Assembly (NCBI GenBank): GCA_046328525.1
Contig: JAXLWK010000007.1
Coordinates: forward strand, 336,670 to 400,669
Direction of reading: 5' to 3'
Length of the DNA stretch: 64,000 nucleotides
Source of the DNA: JBDHWG01 sp046328525
GTDB lineage: Bacteria > Chloroflexota > Anaerolineae > Epilineales > JAHCIE01
A program made the translations under genes and the position numbers. Shown here piece after piece: positions 51,864-60,899 of this stretch (the first letter of the stretch is position 1; every line of letters begins with the position of its first letter). Under the pieces are notes generated by a model that searched no databases, was not told where the DNA came from, and saw only the letters and a program-made list of their open reading frames with translations.

Positions 51864-54239
51864 CTATCCCGCGCTCGGCGTCTCTGTCAGGGCGTACGCG
51901 AGGGCCTCGTCCGGCGTCATCGCCCGCCCCTCCCGCATCAGCATTGCCAGGCGCTCGTCGCCCAGGCGCTCCCGCGTCCGGTTGAGCGTCATCTCGTGAA
52001 CGACCTCCTCCAGGGGCACGCGCGCGCCGCCCAGGGCGTCGAGCAGCGCCTGCGACGCCCCCATCAGCCGCGCCGCCCGCTCCGGCATCGTCTTGGCCGC
52101 TAGAGCCGCGTATCCCCCCAGGACGGTTACGGTCGTCCACGGCTCCACGAAAAAGCGCGCCTCGCGGGTCGCTTCCCGCAGCCAATGGGCTGCCTCGCCG
52201 TCTCGCTCCTGAAGATGCGCGAGGAAGGCCAGCAGGATGAGAACGAGGGACACCTCACGATGGCCGCCTCCCGCTTGCACCGCGGCATAGGCCTCACGCG
52301 CAAGCCTCTCCGCGCGGGCATAATCACCGCGCAGGCCCACCAGCAAGCCTAGCTGCACGAGACTCATGGTCAGCAAGCCCGCGTGTCCGATGTCCCGCGC
52401 CAATTCAACGCTCTCTTCCAGGAGCACCTCGGTGCGCGCGTAGTCCCCCAGCACCACTGTCACGTGGGCCAGATACTGGAGCACGTTGGCGATTTTGGCT
52501 TTGTCGCCCAGGGTGCGGTACAGCTCCAGCGCTTCTTCCCCATAGGTCTGTGACCGGGTGTATTCCTGTCGCAGCGCCAACAAATTCGCGAGACAAAACA
52601 CAGCGCCGGCGCGGGCGCGGGGTGACCCGCCGCTGCCCCACGCCAGAATGCCCTCGATCCAGCGGCAGCCCTCGCTCCAATAACCGCGGAGATACCAGAA
52701 ACGCCGCAGGGCGCCGGCCAGCCGCAGCGCCGTTTCCTCGTCCCGCGCCTCGTCCGCCCAGGCCAACGCCGCCCGCAAATTGTCGTGCTCCGCCTCGACC
52801 CGCGCGAACCACTCCTCCTCGCCCGCGCCGTACAGCCTCGGCTCGACGTCCTCGATCCACGCCAGAAAGTGGGCCGCGTGCGCCCCGCGCAGCATGGGCG
52901 CTTCGCCGCTGGCCGCCAGCCGCTCGCGGGCATACTCGTGGATGGTCTCGAGCATGACGAACCGCGCCTCGCCCCCCGGCCCGCGCTGCTGTGTCAGCAG
53001 GTTCTTGTCCACAAGCCCCGATACACCGTCGAGCGCATCCACCTCCAGGTCGCCCAGCGGGTTGCACACGGCCTCGATGGCTTCGAGCGTCCGGCCGCCG
53101 ACGAACACCGCCAGCCGCCTAAACAGGGTCTGCTCCGGCGCGCTCAGCAGGGTGTGGCTCCAGTCAATCGTGGCGCGCAGCGTCCGCTGCCGCGCCGGCA
53201 GGTCGCGGTCGCCCGTGGTCAGGAGCTTGAGGCGGTCCGGCAAGCGCGCCAGGATGGCCTGCGGCGAGAGGACGTTGGTGCGCGCCGCCGCCAGCTCGAT
53301 CGCCAGCGGGATACCGTCCAGGTGGCGGCAGATGTCGGCCACGGCCGGCGCGTTGTCGTTCGTCACCGCGAAGTCTGGCCGGAGGGCGACGGCGCGCTCG
53401 ACGAACAGCTCGACCGCCGCGTACCGCATGATGGACGACGCATCGTGATGGCGAAGCGCCCCATCGTCGGGGATCGCCAGGGGCGCTACCGGGTAGACAT
53501 GCTCACCTTCGAGGTGAAGCCGCTCGCGGCTGGTGACCAGGATTTTCGGCCCGACGACGCTCAGCAACGCGGCCACGTCGGGCGCTGCGTCCAGCGCCTG
53601 CTCGAAGTTGTCGAGGACGAGCAGGTGCGCCTGTCTCGACAGGGCGGCCGTGAGACCATCGAGCAGCCCTCCGCTGCCGCCCTCGCGCACGTCCAGGGTC
53701 TGGGCAATCGTGGAAACGACCAGCGCCGGATCCGTGATCGGCGCGAGGTTGACGAAGGTGACGCCCTCCGGAAAATCCGCCACCATTTCGGCGGCCACTT
53801 CCAGCGCGACCCGCGTCTTCCCCGTCCCGCCCGCGCCGGTGAGGGTCACGAGTCGGATAGCGGCGTCGCGCAAGAGGCGCTGAACCGTGGCGACCTCGAT
53901 GGCGCGGCCTATGAGGGGCGTCGGGGGCGTGGGCAGCCTCACCCGGCCCGTCGGCGCGTCGCCCGGACGCGGGGCTTTGAGGGTTTGAGGAGGGATTGGG
54001 AAATCCCCGCCACCCTGATCGCGCGCGAATCGGATGAAGGCCGCCCGCTCGCCGCCCGGGATCTCCAGGGCCTGCGCCAGCCGCTCGGCCAGTTCATGCG
54101 ACGGGCGGCGGTCATCCGCCTCGACTTTGCGGATCGTCTCCGCCGAGTAACCCGCGCGCTGCCCAAGTTGGGCCTGCGTCAGGCCCAGGCCCCGCCGGCG
54201 GCGCTTCACCCACTCGCCGAATGTGATGTCAGTCCCCAT
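51864..54239 (-). CDS. STAND regulator: XRE HTH + NB-ARC + TPR
   Basis: 791 residues. HTH_3 at about 8-65 (FGEWVKRRRRGLGLTQAQLG, SAETIRKVEADDRRPSHELA). NB-ARC: PLIGRAIEVATVQRLL, Walker A LTGAGGTGKTRVALE, Walker B LLVLDNFEQALD, ILVTSRERLHLEG. The C-terminal half is TPR (LEDVAHVTVVLGDYAR-like helices) ending EGRAMTPDEALAYALTETPS. Likely binds DNA and responds to a signal through ATP-dependent oligomerisation (family knowledge). Divergent from the small repeat protein at 54411, with 171 bases between start codons, so it may control that promoter. Confidence 0.9.
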   Translation of the reverse strand: MGTDITFGEWVKRRRRGLGLTQAQLGQRAGYSAETIRKVEADDRRPSHELAERLAQALEIPGGERAAFIRFARDQGGGDFPIPPQTLKAPRPGDAPTGRVRLPTPPTPLIGRAIEVATVQRLLRDAAIRLVTLTGAGGTGKTRVALEVAAEMVADFPEGVTFVNLAPITDPALVVSTIAQTLDVREGGSGGLLDGLTAALSRQAHLLVLDNFEQALDAAPDVAALLSVVGPKILVTSRERLHLEGEHVYPVAPLAIPDDGALRHHDASSIMRYAAVELFVERAVALRPDFAVTNDNAPAVADICRHLDGIPLAIELAAARTNVLSPQAILARLPDRLKLLTTGDRDLPARQRTLRATIDWSHTLLSAPEQTLFRRLAVFVGGRTLEAIEAVCNPLGDLEVDALDGVSGLVDKNLLTQQRGPGGEARFVMLETIHEYARERLAASGEAPMLRGAHAAHFLAWIEDVEPRLYGAGEEEWFARVEAEHDNLRAALAWADEARDEETALRLAGALRRFWYLRGYWSEGCRWIEGILAWGSGGSPRARAGAVFCLANLLALRQEYTRSQTYGEEALELYRTLGDKAKIANVLQYLAHVTVVLGDYARTEVLLEESVELARDIGHAGLLTMSLVQLGLLVGLRGDYARAERLAREAYAAVQAGGGHREVSLVLILLAFLAHLQERDGEAAHWLREATREARFFVEPWTTVTVLGGYAALAAKTMPERAARLMGASQALLDALGGARVPLEEVVHEMTLNRTRERLGDERLAMLMREGRAMTPDEALAYALTETPSAG

Positions 54240-54410
54240 GCTGCCCCCACACCTTGCCCTGAGGATATGCGCAACACAAACTGCTTATACCGCTTTTTGT
54301 CCCGCTCAGCGGTCGCGGTCGTCACGTGGGGTGTGCTTTAATGGAAAAGAAGATGTTGATGAGCGAAGCCTTGTCACAGCCCTCAGATGGGCCGAAAGGA
54401 GTACAGGACA

Positions 54411-54815
54411 ATGCACACGATGAGGCACACCCCGCACTGGTTCCATCCCCGAGCCGCCATTCTCGTCGTGCTGGCCATCGCGGCAGTCTACGTCGTCTGG
54501 ATCGGCCTGAGGGCACAGGCCCAGATTCCGGCGGTCAGCGCTCCGGTCGCGGTCCAGGCTGTGGCCGTGACAGGCCCGCAGGCCAGCGTGCGCTCGGCCA
54601 CGGAGTACGCCAGCCAGATGGCGCGGCTGCGCGACCTCAACACCAGCGGCGACCCTGCCCTCGACGCCGGGCTGGCGCCGATCGCCCTTCGCTCGGCCAC
54701 CGAGTACGCCAGCCAGATGGCGCGGCTGCGCGACCTCAACACCAGCGGCGACCCCGCCCTCGACGCCGGATTGCTGCCCCTCCGCGCAGCGGGGCAACAG
54801 GGCGGCCCGTACTAG
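54411..54815 (+). CDS. Small membrane-anchored protein with two 33-residue repeats
   Basis: 134 residues. One membrane helix near the N-terminus (AAILVVLAIAAVYVVWIGL), then a tail containing two almost identical 33-residue units of RSATEYASQMARLRDLNTSG followed by DPALDAGL. The units lie 99 bases apart. AAAGGAG lies 9 bases before the ATG. No known family. It is divergent from an XRE/NB-ARC gene, in the same arrangement as the small protein at 58889. Confidence 0.72.
   Translation: MHTMRHTPHWFHPRAAILVVLAIAAVYVVWIGLRAQAQIPAVSAPVAVQAVAVTGPQASVRSATEYASQMARLRDLNTSGDPALDAGLAPIALRSATEYASQMARLRDLNTSGDPALDAGLLPLRAAGQQGGPY
54591..54788 (+). repeat. 99-bp tandem duplication
   Basis: Two copies (starting 54591 and 54690) differ at only a few bases and encode the repeats of the small membrane protein. 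A recent in-frame duplication. Confidence 0.85.
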
Positions 54816-54912
54816 CGAGCCGCCGGGGGCTTCCATAGCGCTATTGTACGTCTCGCCAGTGGTCTGTCAAGCGTGACATGGTGGTAACGTCGTAACGACT
54901 TCAGTCTCACGA

Positions 54913-54944
54913 CACGGGCGGCGGCGTTTTCGCCGCCGCCCGTG
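54913..54944. terminator. Strong GC hairpin between convergent genes
   Basis: CACGGGCGGCGGCG (54913-54926), TTTT loop, CGCCGCCGCCCGTG (54931-54944): 14 perfect pairs. No T-run follows on either strand, so it is probably a hairpin stop between the small protein gene and the flavin-type oxidoreductase gene, not a classic intrinsic terminator. Confidence 0.5.
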
Positions 54945-54999
54945 GTCTTGACGAGATCGTTGCCGTGAGCCTCGATCCGTTGGATGGGGACAGCCCTGC

Positions 55000-55515
55000 C
55001 TAGAAGGTGAAGCGGGTGCTGTGGTTGACCGCCCCATTGTTGGTGTCGTACACGAAGACTTTTCGCAGGGTCATTTCGTAGACGTCATAGGGCGCGGGGC
55101 CCGTGGTTGGAGCGTGATACGGCGCGTCGAGCGCCCCGCCTTTGACTTCGACGGGCCAGCTCACCGACTGGCAGAACGCTGCGAATTGCTGAATTGTCGC
55201 TTCGTCGCGGGTGATGGCGGCGGTTCCTTCGGCGACTATGTCGTAGCCATCGGCGCGGAGGCAGATGCTGCAACTTGGGTTCTGATCCAGGTTGGCGCGC
55301 TTGCGGGTGCCCTGGCCGCTCGTGAAGTAATACGTCCCGTTGACGAAGAAGGCGCCAATCGGGGTGGTATGGACCTGGCCCTTGCTGCTGACGGTCGAGA
55401 GCCAGCGTGTGCCGGCAGGGTGGCTGGCGAGCAGTTCCACAATTTCACGCCAGCCGAGCGCGCTGACGTGGGCGTAATTGCCCATGACATCGGCCTTAGG
55501 GTCGTGATGACGCAT
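55000..55515 (-). CDS. Pyridoxamine 5'-phosphate oxidase-like protein
   Basis: 171 residues, split-barrel flavin-binding fold: TRWLSTVSSKGQVHTTPIGA, YYFTSGQGTRKRANLDQNPS and SICLRADGYDIVAEGTAAIT. Probably binds FMN or F420. The substrate is not clear; the family also includes enzymes with unrelated roles. AGGAG precedes the ATG at 55515 by six to seven bases. Confidence 0.85.
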   Translation of the reverse strand: MRHHDPKADVMGNYAHVSALGWREIVELLASHPAGTRWLSTVSSKGQVHTTPIGAFFVNGTYYFTSGQGTRKRANLDQNPSCSICLRADGYDIVAEGTAAITRDEATIQQFAAFCQSVSWPVEVKGGALDAPYHAPTTGPAPYDVYEMTLRKVFVYDTNNGAVNHSTRFTF

Positions 55516-55567
55516 GGTATTCTCCTGCTGTTGTTTTCTTTAGGATTTGCGCAGTTGGTAGAGTGTT

Positions 55568-55672
55568 GGACCACGAACGGCACGAAACGAGCGCGAAAGA
55601 CACGAAAAAGAGCCGGTGGGGCGGGTCCCTTTCGCGGTTTTCGTAGCCTTTCGTGTCCTTCGTGGTCCGAGC
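55568..55672. repeat. Inverted 'cacgaaggacacgaaa' dispersed repeat
   Basis: 'ccacgaacggcacgaaacga' with 'gcgaaagacacgaaa' on the left; 'ttcgcggttttcgtagcctt' with 'tcgtgtccttcgtggtcc' on the right. An imperfect palindrome about 100 bases long that fills the gap upstream of the flavin-type gene. Confidence 0.65.
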
Positions 55673-55839
55673 GACCCTCCACTGCGCAAGCCCTATTCCT
55701 GTACAGTAGTCGCTATGGAGACACCGAAATCAACACACCCGGCCATAAAAGTTGGGGATACCTGAGAACCTGTTGTCGAGCCAGGCGGTATTACAGCCGA
55801 GCGAGAACCTGAGCGGGCGTCAGTCGCTCACGATCCGTG

Positions 55840-56115
55840 CGATCGAAGTGGGAACGGCGGCAGATTGCTCCTGGCCGAGCAGGCGCTCCAGCCAGATGTT
55901 CGTGTCGAGAAGATACACTACTACGTTCTCCACTCGGACGCACGATGCTGGAGAGCAACCGCCGACACGGGTGGGGTCACGTCTTTGAGCGCTTCGGCCC
56001 AATCCTGCCTGAGACGGCGGCCGCTCGCGCGGGCCCGCCTGGCAAGCAAGGACTCGACGAAGTCGCTCACCGTAGCCCGCAAACCGAAATCCTTCCGATA
56101 GAGATGACGATGGCG
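55840..56115 (-). pseudogene. Remnant of a VapBC-like toxin-antitoxin pair
   Basis: Minus strand: a frame ending KDVTPPVSAVALQHRASEWR then T and TAG (about 56100-55926) looks like the C-terminal half of an antitoxin, with the frame open only back to about 56113 and no proper start. It is followed by VYLLDTNIWLERLLGQEQSA, the N-terminus of a PIN toxin that stops after about 35 residues (VPTSIARIVSD). The toxin active site is incomplete. A decayed module downstream of the third STAND gene. The remainder of the 55516-56118 gap is repeat. Confidence 0.6.
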
Positions 56116-56118
56116 CTG

Positions 56119-58728
56119 TTAGGCTGTTACGGCGTCCAACACATATGCCACCGCCTCATCCAGCGTCATCGCCTGGCCCTCCGAGAAGGCCGCAGCGAAG
56201 GCCGCCTCGCCCAATGCAGCGCGTGCGCCATCTGCATAGCGCTCGTATTCTCCGTATGCGAAAGGGAATAAAGAATCCCAATGGGGGTGGCTCACCTCCT
56301 TGGTAGCACCCAGGAGGCGCGCAGCCGGCTCCGCACGGCCTTTCTCCAACCAGACGCCGGCCATGCCGATCAAGCCGGCGCTGATCGTCGCCGAGCGAAC
56401 TGGCTCCTGCCCGCGGAACAATTGCTCTCTAAACAGGGTTTCCGCCCGTTCGATCTCACCCTGGCGCAGGCTAACGTACCCCAGAAGGGCGATTGTCTCC
56501 GCCGTCTCGCCGCCCATGCCTAGCTCTCGCTTGAGCCTCAAGCCCTCCTCGCCTAGCGCTCCTGCCCGAGCGTAATCGCCCTGAGCCAGAGCAACCACTC
56601 CTAGCAATGCAAGCAACTTCGCCATACCGCTCCTATCGCCCACTTTCCGCCGAATCTCTAGAGACTCCCGCCAATAACGACCCGCAGCGGCATAGTCGCT
56701 GCGGCACATAGCCACTTCGCCCAACCCCATGAGTGGGAAGGCGGGTCCTAGCTCGTCGCCTGTCTCCCGAAAAAGGGCGAGGCTCTCCTGGTACATTGCG
56801 TCCGCCCCGGTATAGTCGCCCTCTTGCACGGCCAGGTTCCCGAGAAAGCGGAGCGCCATAGCTGTGGGCCACTTCTCCCCGCGCGCGCGGCCCACAGCGA
56901 TGCTCTCCTCGAGAACGGCGCGTGAGCTCGACGTATCGCCAATCAAGAAGGCCACAAAACCCAGTCTGGCCAGAGTGACGGCAAATCCCGCCTTGTCCTC
57001 CACAAGACGGTATATGGCTACGCTCTCCTCAATCCTCTCGCGCGCTGCAGACTCGTCGCCCTGCCAGTGAGCCAGCCATCCTGCGCCGGCGGCTAGTCTT
57101 GCGCTCAGCACTGGAAGGCCGAGGGCTACGATGTGCGGACGCAGCTTCTCCAGCAGCTGACGTCCCTCATCAAAATGACCTCGACTGGCCCAAAAGTCCA
57201 CGAGCGCACACGCCAGACGCGCGCCCACCTCGAACTCGGTCGTCTCCTCTGCGAAGCGGTCCGCTTCGCGGAGGTTATCATATTCCGCCTCCAGCCTGTC
57301 CAGCCATTCTCCTCGGTCTGGCCCGATGAGCTTGCGGTCGGCTTCCTCGGCAAGTTGCAGAAAAAAGGTGCAATGGTTTCGCCGCGCAACATCCAATTCA
57401 CCGCTTTCGCGGAGGCGCTCCAGTCCGTATGCTCGGATCGTTTCAAGCATAGAGAAGCGTGGCTCCCCACGATGGCGCTCTTGCCGCAGCAGGTTCTTGT
57501 CCACCAGCGAGAATATGCTGTCCTCAAGGTGGGTCGTTCGCCCTTCGTCTGAGCATACGGCCTGCGCAGCCTCCGGCGAGCAGCCGCCCGCAAACACGGA
57601 CAGACGGCGAAAAACAGCCTTCTCGCGCTCGTCTAGCAAGTCGTAGCTCCAGCCAATCGTGGCCCGCATCGTCTGCTGCCGTGCCGGGAGATCGCGAGCG
57701 CCACCCGGGAGGGGCTTCAGCCGATAGTCGAGCCGGGCCAGCAAGGCTTCCGGTGGCAGCAGCTTGATGCGTGCCGCCGCCAACTCAATGGCCAGAGGGA
57801 GGCCGTCGAGCCGACGACATATTTCGGCTATGACGAGGCCATTCTGTGCTGCCAACGCGAAGTCGGCTTTGGCTGCTTGCGCTCGGTCGACGAATAGCTG
57901 CACAGCGGCGTAGTCCATCAGTCGGTCCACGGCCGGTGGCGACTTAGGATCAGGCACGGGTAGCGGTGAGACTGCGAACTCGTGCTCACCCCGCAGGTGC
58001 AGCGCCTCGCGGCTAGTCACCAGCAATCGCAAGTGCGGGCCCACGACCAGCAATTGCGCAAGAGTTGACGCCCCTCCCACAACCTGCTCGAAGTTGTCAA
58101 GCAGAAGCAGCAGTTGTTTCCCACGCAGGTAGTCCTTGAGACGATCGAGAAGGGGACGCCTGCCCTGCTCACGCACGCTGAGTACATGTGCTATCGTCGA
58201 GAGTACGAGACCAGGATCACTTATTGGCGCGAGATCGACAAAGAACACACCATCGGGGAAACGGTCGAGGAGGTACGAAGCGACTTCCAGACTAAGGCGT
58301 GTCTTGCCCGTTCCACCGGGGCCGGTCAATGTGACGAGGCGGACACCTTCCCCTTCCAGCAGGCTAGTGACGGCCGCAATTTCCCTCTCACGCCCGATCA
58401 GAGGTGTAGGTGGTATCGGCAGATCAGTAGCGCGCTGTGATATCGTCTGTGAGCCAATCAGACGGGGAACTGGGAAGGAGGGTGGAGACTCGTCATCTAT
58501 CTGCTTGTCTCGCGCAAAGCGAACAAAGGCGGCACGCTCGTCAGTCCGTATGCCGAGCGCCTCAGCCAGCCGCTCGGCGACTTGCCGGGAGGGCCGTAGC
58601 TCGTCTGCCTCGATCTTGCGAATGGTGTCGCCTGAGTAACCTACCTGTGCGCCGAGCTCGTTTTGGGTCAGGTCGAGACTCCGACGCCGACGTCGTAGCC
58701 ACCGTCCGAAGGATAGTTCGCTGTCCAT
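56119..58728 (-). CDS. STAND regulator: XRE HTH + NB-ARC + TPR (second copy)
   Basis: 869 residues from ATG 58728 (GGGAG ahead). HTH: FGRWLRRRRRSLDLTQNELG, YSGDTIRKIEADELRPSRQV. NB-ARC: PLIGREREIAAVTSLLEGEG, Walker A LTGPGGTGKTRLSLE, Walker B LLLLDNFEQVV, LLVTSREALHLRGEHEF. TPR region with many GDYxxA-type helices (VALAQGDYARAGALGEEGL). It ends EGQAMTLDEAVAYVLDAVTA, like its two paralogues. Base composition is slightly AT-richer than its paralogue at 51.9 kb. Divergent from the small repeat protein at 58889, with about 160 bases between. Confidence 0.9.
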   Translation of the reverse strand: MDSELSFGRWLRRRRRSLDLTQNELGAQVGYSGDTIRKIEADELRPSRQVAERLAEALGIRTDERAAFVRFARDKQIDDESPPSFPVPRLIGSQTISQRATDLPIPPTPLIGREREIAAVTSLLEGEGVRLVTLTGPGGTGKTRLSLEVASYLLDRFPDGVFFVDLAPISDPGLVLSTIAHVLSVREQGRRPLLDRLKDYLRGKQLLLLLDNFEQVVGGASTLAQLLVVGPHLRLLVTSREALHLRGEHEFAVSPLPVPDPKSPPAVDRLMDYAAVQLFVDRAQAAKADFALAAQNGLVIAEICRRLDGLPLAIELAAARIKLLPPEALLARLDYRLKPLPGGARDLPARQQTMRATIGWSYDLLDEREKAVFRRLSVFAGGCSPEAAQAVCSDEGRTTHLEDSIFSLVDKNLLRQERHRGEPRFSMLETIRAYGLERLRESGELDVARRNHCTFFLQLAEEADRKLIGPDRGEWLDRLEAEYDNLREADRFAEETTEFEVGARLACALVDFWASRGHFDEGRQLLEKLRPHIVALGLPVLSARLAAGAGWLAHWQGDESAARERIEESVAIYRLVEDKAGFAVTLARLGFVAFLIGDTSSSRAVLEESIAVGRARGEKWPTAMALRFLGNLAVQEGDYTGADAMYQESLALFRETGDELGPAFPLMGLGEVAMCRSDYAAAGRYWRESLEIRRKVGDRSGMAKLLALLGVVALAQGDYARAGALGEEGLRLKRELGMGGETAETIALLGYVSLRQGEIERAETLFREQLFRGQEPVRSATISAGLIGMAGVWLEKGRAEPAARLLGATKEVSHPHWDSLFPFAYGEYERYADGARAALGEAAFAAAFSEGQAMTLDEAVAYVLDAVTA

Positions 58729-58888
58729 GCGCTGCTCCCACCCCGTCTTATCCGATTTCTCTCCGCTTCCTATGCCGCTGGGCGGCTTACCTCTGCCTTC
58801 GCAATGTGGTTCAATGCTAACACAGCGAGAATGCGGCGGGACTACCAGACACATCGAGAGATGCAACAGACAAAAGGAGCACAGACCC

Positions 58889-59230
58889 ATGTCCACAGAG
58901 AATATGTCTGCATTCGGCAGGCTGCGACGACGTACGTCGGCACTAGTGCCGCTCTTGGCTCTTGCGGTCATCTTTGCCGCAGTCTTCGTGGCGGTGAGGA
59001 CCGAGGCTTGGCGGCTCCAAATGACCGTCGTTCCAGCAGGAGGCAGAGCTGCATCAGCGCTATCGAGCGTCGCTCTTGCGGATACCAGGTTCACTTCAGC
59101 GACGACACCGTCCGAAAGCGACTCCGACTATCGCGTGGATAGAGCGTATTTCCGTGCCCTTCGGTCCGCCGATGTCTCTGACTATCGCGCGGATAGGGCA
59201 TACCTCCACGCACAAGGCATCGAGAAGTAA
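58889..59230 (+). CDS. Small membrane-anchored protein with two 18-residue repeats
   Basis: 113 residues. N-terminal membrane helix ALVPLLALAVIFAAVFVAV, a middle spacer, then two 18-residue units, SDYRVDRAYFRALRSADV and SDYRADRAYLHAQGIEK. AAAAGGAG lies about 9 bases before the ATG, as in the small protein at 54411. No family recognised. It is followed 33 bases later by the haloperoxidase-like gene, probably on one transcript. Confidence 0.7.
   Translation: MSTENMSAFGRLRRRTSALVPLLALAVIFAAVFVAVRTEAWRLQMTVVPAGGRAASALSSVALADTRFTSATTPSESDSDYRVDRAYFRALRSADVSDYRADRAYLHAQGIEK
59128..59220 (+). repeat. 54-bp tandem repeat in the small protein gene
   Basis: Two copies starting near 59128 and 59182 (ctatcgcgtggatagagcgt / ctatcgcgcggatagggcat), diverged at several positions. 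It encodes the DYRxDRAY repeats. Confidence 0.75.
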
Positions 59231-59263
59231 GCATCCACCGTGAAAGGAAAGGAGATCTGATCT

Positions 59264-60703
59264 ATGACTACCATCGCCTCAACGACACGCAGACCCAACC
59301 GTCGCGTTTGGGCCGTTGCCCTGGTGGCCTTGGCCATCGTCGTCATCGCGTTGGCCGCCTGGCTGCTGTGGTCGACAAGCCGCGCCCCGCTGCCCGCTAC
59401 TAGCAGTGGCGTCGAGCCGCGCGCCGGGTCATGGCAGACGTTTGTGATTGCCTCGGCCAAGGCGCATCCGGTGCCAGCGGCCCCTGACAAGGCAGCGACC
59501 CAGGCCGAGATTGAGCAGTTGAAGGCGCTGGTCAGCCAGCGCGATACGGCGGCGCTCGACCAGATCGCCTATTGGGACACGGGCGCGCCGTCGTATCGAT
59601 GGAACGAGATTATACTCCGACAGGCGGTCAAGCGCAACCTGTCCTCCCCGGCCTCAGCGCGTCCGCTGGCGCTGCTCCACGTCGCCATCTACGACGCCAT
59701 GGTCGCCGCGTGGGATGCCAAATACACCCACAACCGCCCCCGCCCCAGCGAGGTCGATACGCGGCTGACGACGGCCATCGCCAATCCGCGCAGCCCCTCC
59801 TATCCCTCGGAGTACGCCGTCACGGCCGGCGCGGCTCAGGCCGTGCTGAGCTACCTCTTCCCGGAGGATGCGGCATTCTTCGCGCAGCAGGCCGCGGCTG
59901 CCACCCGCTCGCGGCTTCTCGCCGGCGTGGAGTATCCCAGCGATGTGGCGGCGGGGCTGGAACTGGGCAAGGCGGTGGCGGCGGAGGTCATCGAGCGCGC
60001 CAAGACCGACGGCGCAGCCGCGCCGTGGACAGGCACCATACCGACAGGGCCGGGACTGTGGACTGGGACGAACCCCGGCTTGCCCCAGATGGCTACCTGG
60101 AAGACCTGGGTGCTCAGCGGCCCCAACGAGTTCCGTCCCGGCCCACCCCCTGCCTACGATTCGCCTGAGAAGGCGAAGGAGATGGACGAGGTGCGCGCCT
60201 TCCAGCGGACGCCGAAGAGCAACGCCGACGCGCTGTTCTGGGAATACGGGGCTGGCGGCCAGCGGGGCTTCCAGTGGTGGTTCGAGCAGGCCGCTCGCGA
60301 GACTCTCGAGTACCGACTGGACGCCAACCCGCCGCGGGCCGCGCGTGCCCTGGCCGTGCTCAGCGTGGCCTACTACGACGCTTTCGTCGGCTGCTGGGAC
60401 GCCAAGTACACGTACTGGGCGATGCGGCCCTTCCAGCTCGACCCGAACTTCAAGCCCCTGTTCACTACTCCCAACCACCCGAGCTATCCATCGGCCCACA
60501 GTTGCGCGTCCACGGCGGCCGCGGCGACCCTCGGCTACCTCTTCCCTCGGGACGCCCAGACGCTGAACGCGCTGGCCAAGGAAGCCGGTGAGTCGCGTAT
60601 CTGGGGTGGGATCCACTTCCGAAGCGACGTTGTCGCGGGGGAGGCGCTTGGGCGAGCCGTGGCACAGAAGGTCATCGACCGCGCCAAGCGCGACGGAGAG
60701 TAA
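59264..60703 (+). CDS. Vanadium-dependent haloperoxidase / PAP2-like protein
   Basis: 479 residues. N-terminal signal anchor (VWAVALVALAIVVIALAAWL) suggests export. The C-terminal half has the vanadate/phosphate-binding set: KYTYWAMRPF (Lys, Arg), HPSYPSAHS (Ser, His412) and SRIWGGIHFRSD (Arg445, His451). The N-terminal half contains the matching but degenerate blocks KYTHNRPRPS, SPSYPSEYAV and VEYPSDVAAG, without the histidines, as in the two-bundle haloperoxidase fold. It may oxidise halides with peroxide or act as an acid phosphatase. GGAAAGGAG precedes the ATG. Confidence 0.85.
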   Translation: MTTIASTTRRPNRRVWAVALVALAIVVIALAAWLLWSTSRAPLPATSSGVEPRAGSWQTFVIASAKAHPVPAAPDKAATQAEIEQLKALVSQRDTAALDQIAYWDTGAPSYRWNEIILRQAVKRNLSSPASARPLALLHVAIYDAMVAAWDAKYTHNRPRPSEVDTRLTTAIANPRSPSYPSEYAVTAGAAQAVLSYLFPEDAAFFAQQAAAATRSRLLAGVEYPSDVAAGLELGKAVAAEVIERAKTDGAAAPWTGTIPTGPGLWTGTNPGLPQMATWKTWVLSGPNEFRPGPPPAYDSPEKAKEMDEVRAFQRTPKSNADALFWEYGAGGQRGFQWWFEQAARETLEYRLDANPPRAARALAVLSVAYYDAFVGCWDAKYTYWAMRPFQLDPNFKPLFTTPNHPSYPSAHSCASTAAAATLGYLFPRDAQTLNALAKEAGESRIWGGIHFRSDVVAGEALGRAVAQKVIDRAKRDGE

Positions 60704-60728
60704 CAAGTCATCGATCATGGCAAATGAG

Positions 60729-60761
60729 AAGGAAGACCAGGGCGACCCCCTGGCCTTCCTT
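60729..60761. terminator. Bidirectional hairpin between haloperoxidase and response-regulator genes
   Basis: AAGGAAGACCAGGG (60729-60742) pairs with CCCTGGCCTTCCTT (60748-60761) with one mismatch. It is located between convergent stops at 60703 and 60900. The minus strand has CTCATTT after it. A short open frame across it was not accepted as a gene. Confidence 0.55.
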
Positions 60762-60899
60762 GTGGCCTACATCGCCACAATCGCGTCCTCGCTCATCCCC
60801 TCGTTCCTGGCGTCTGGCGTCCGAGCGGTCTCTCGCTTGCGGCACGCCGTTCGCCAGGGTACCGCATTGGCGCCTATTGCGCCCCAAGGCCACCGACCG

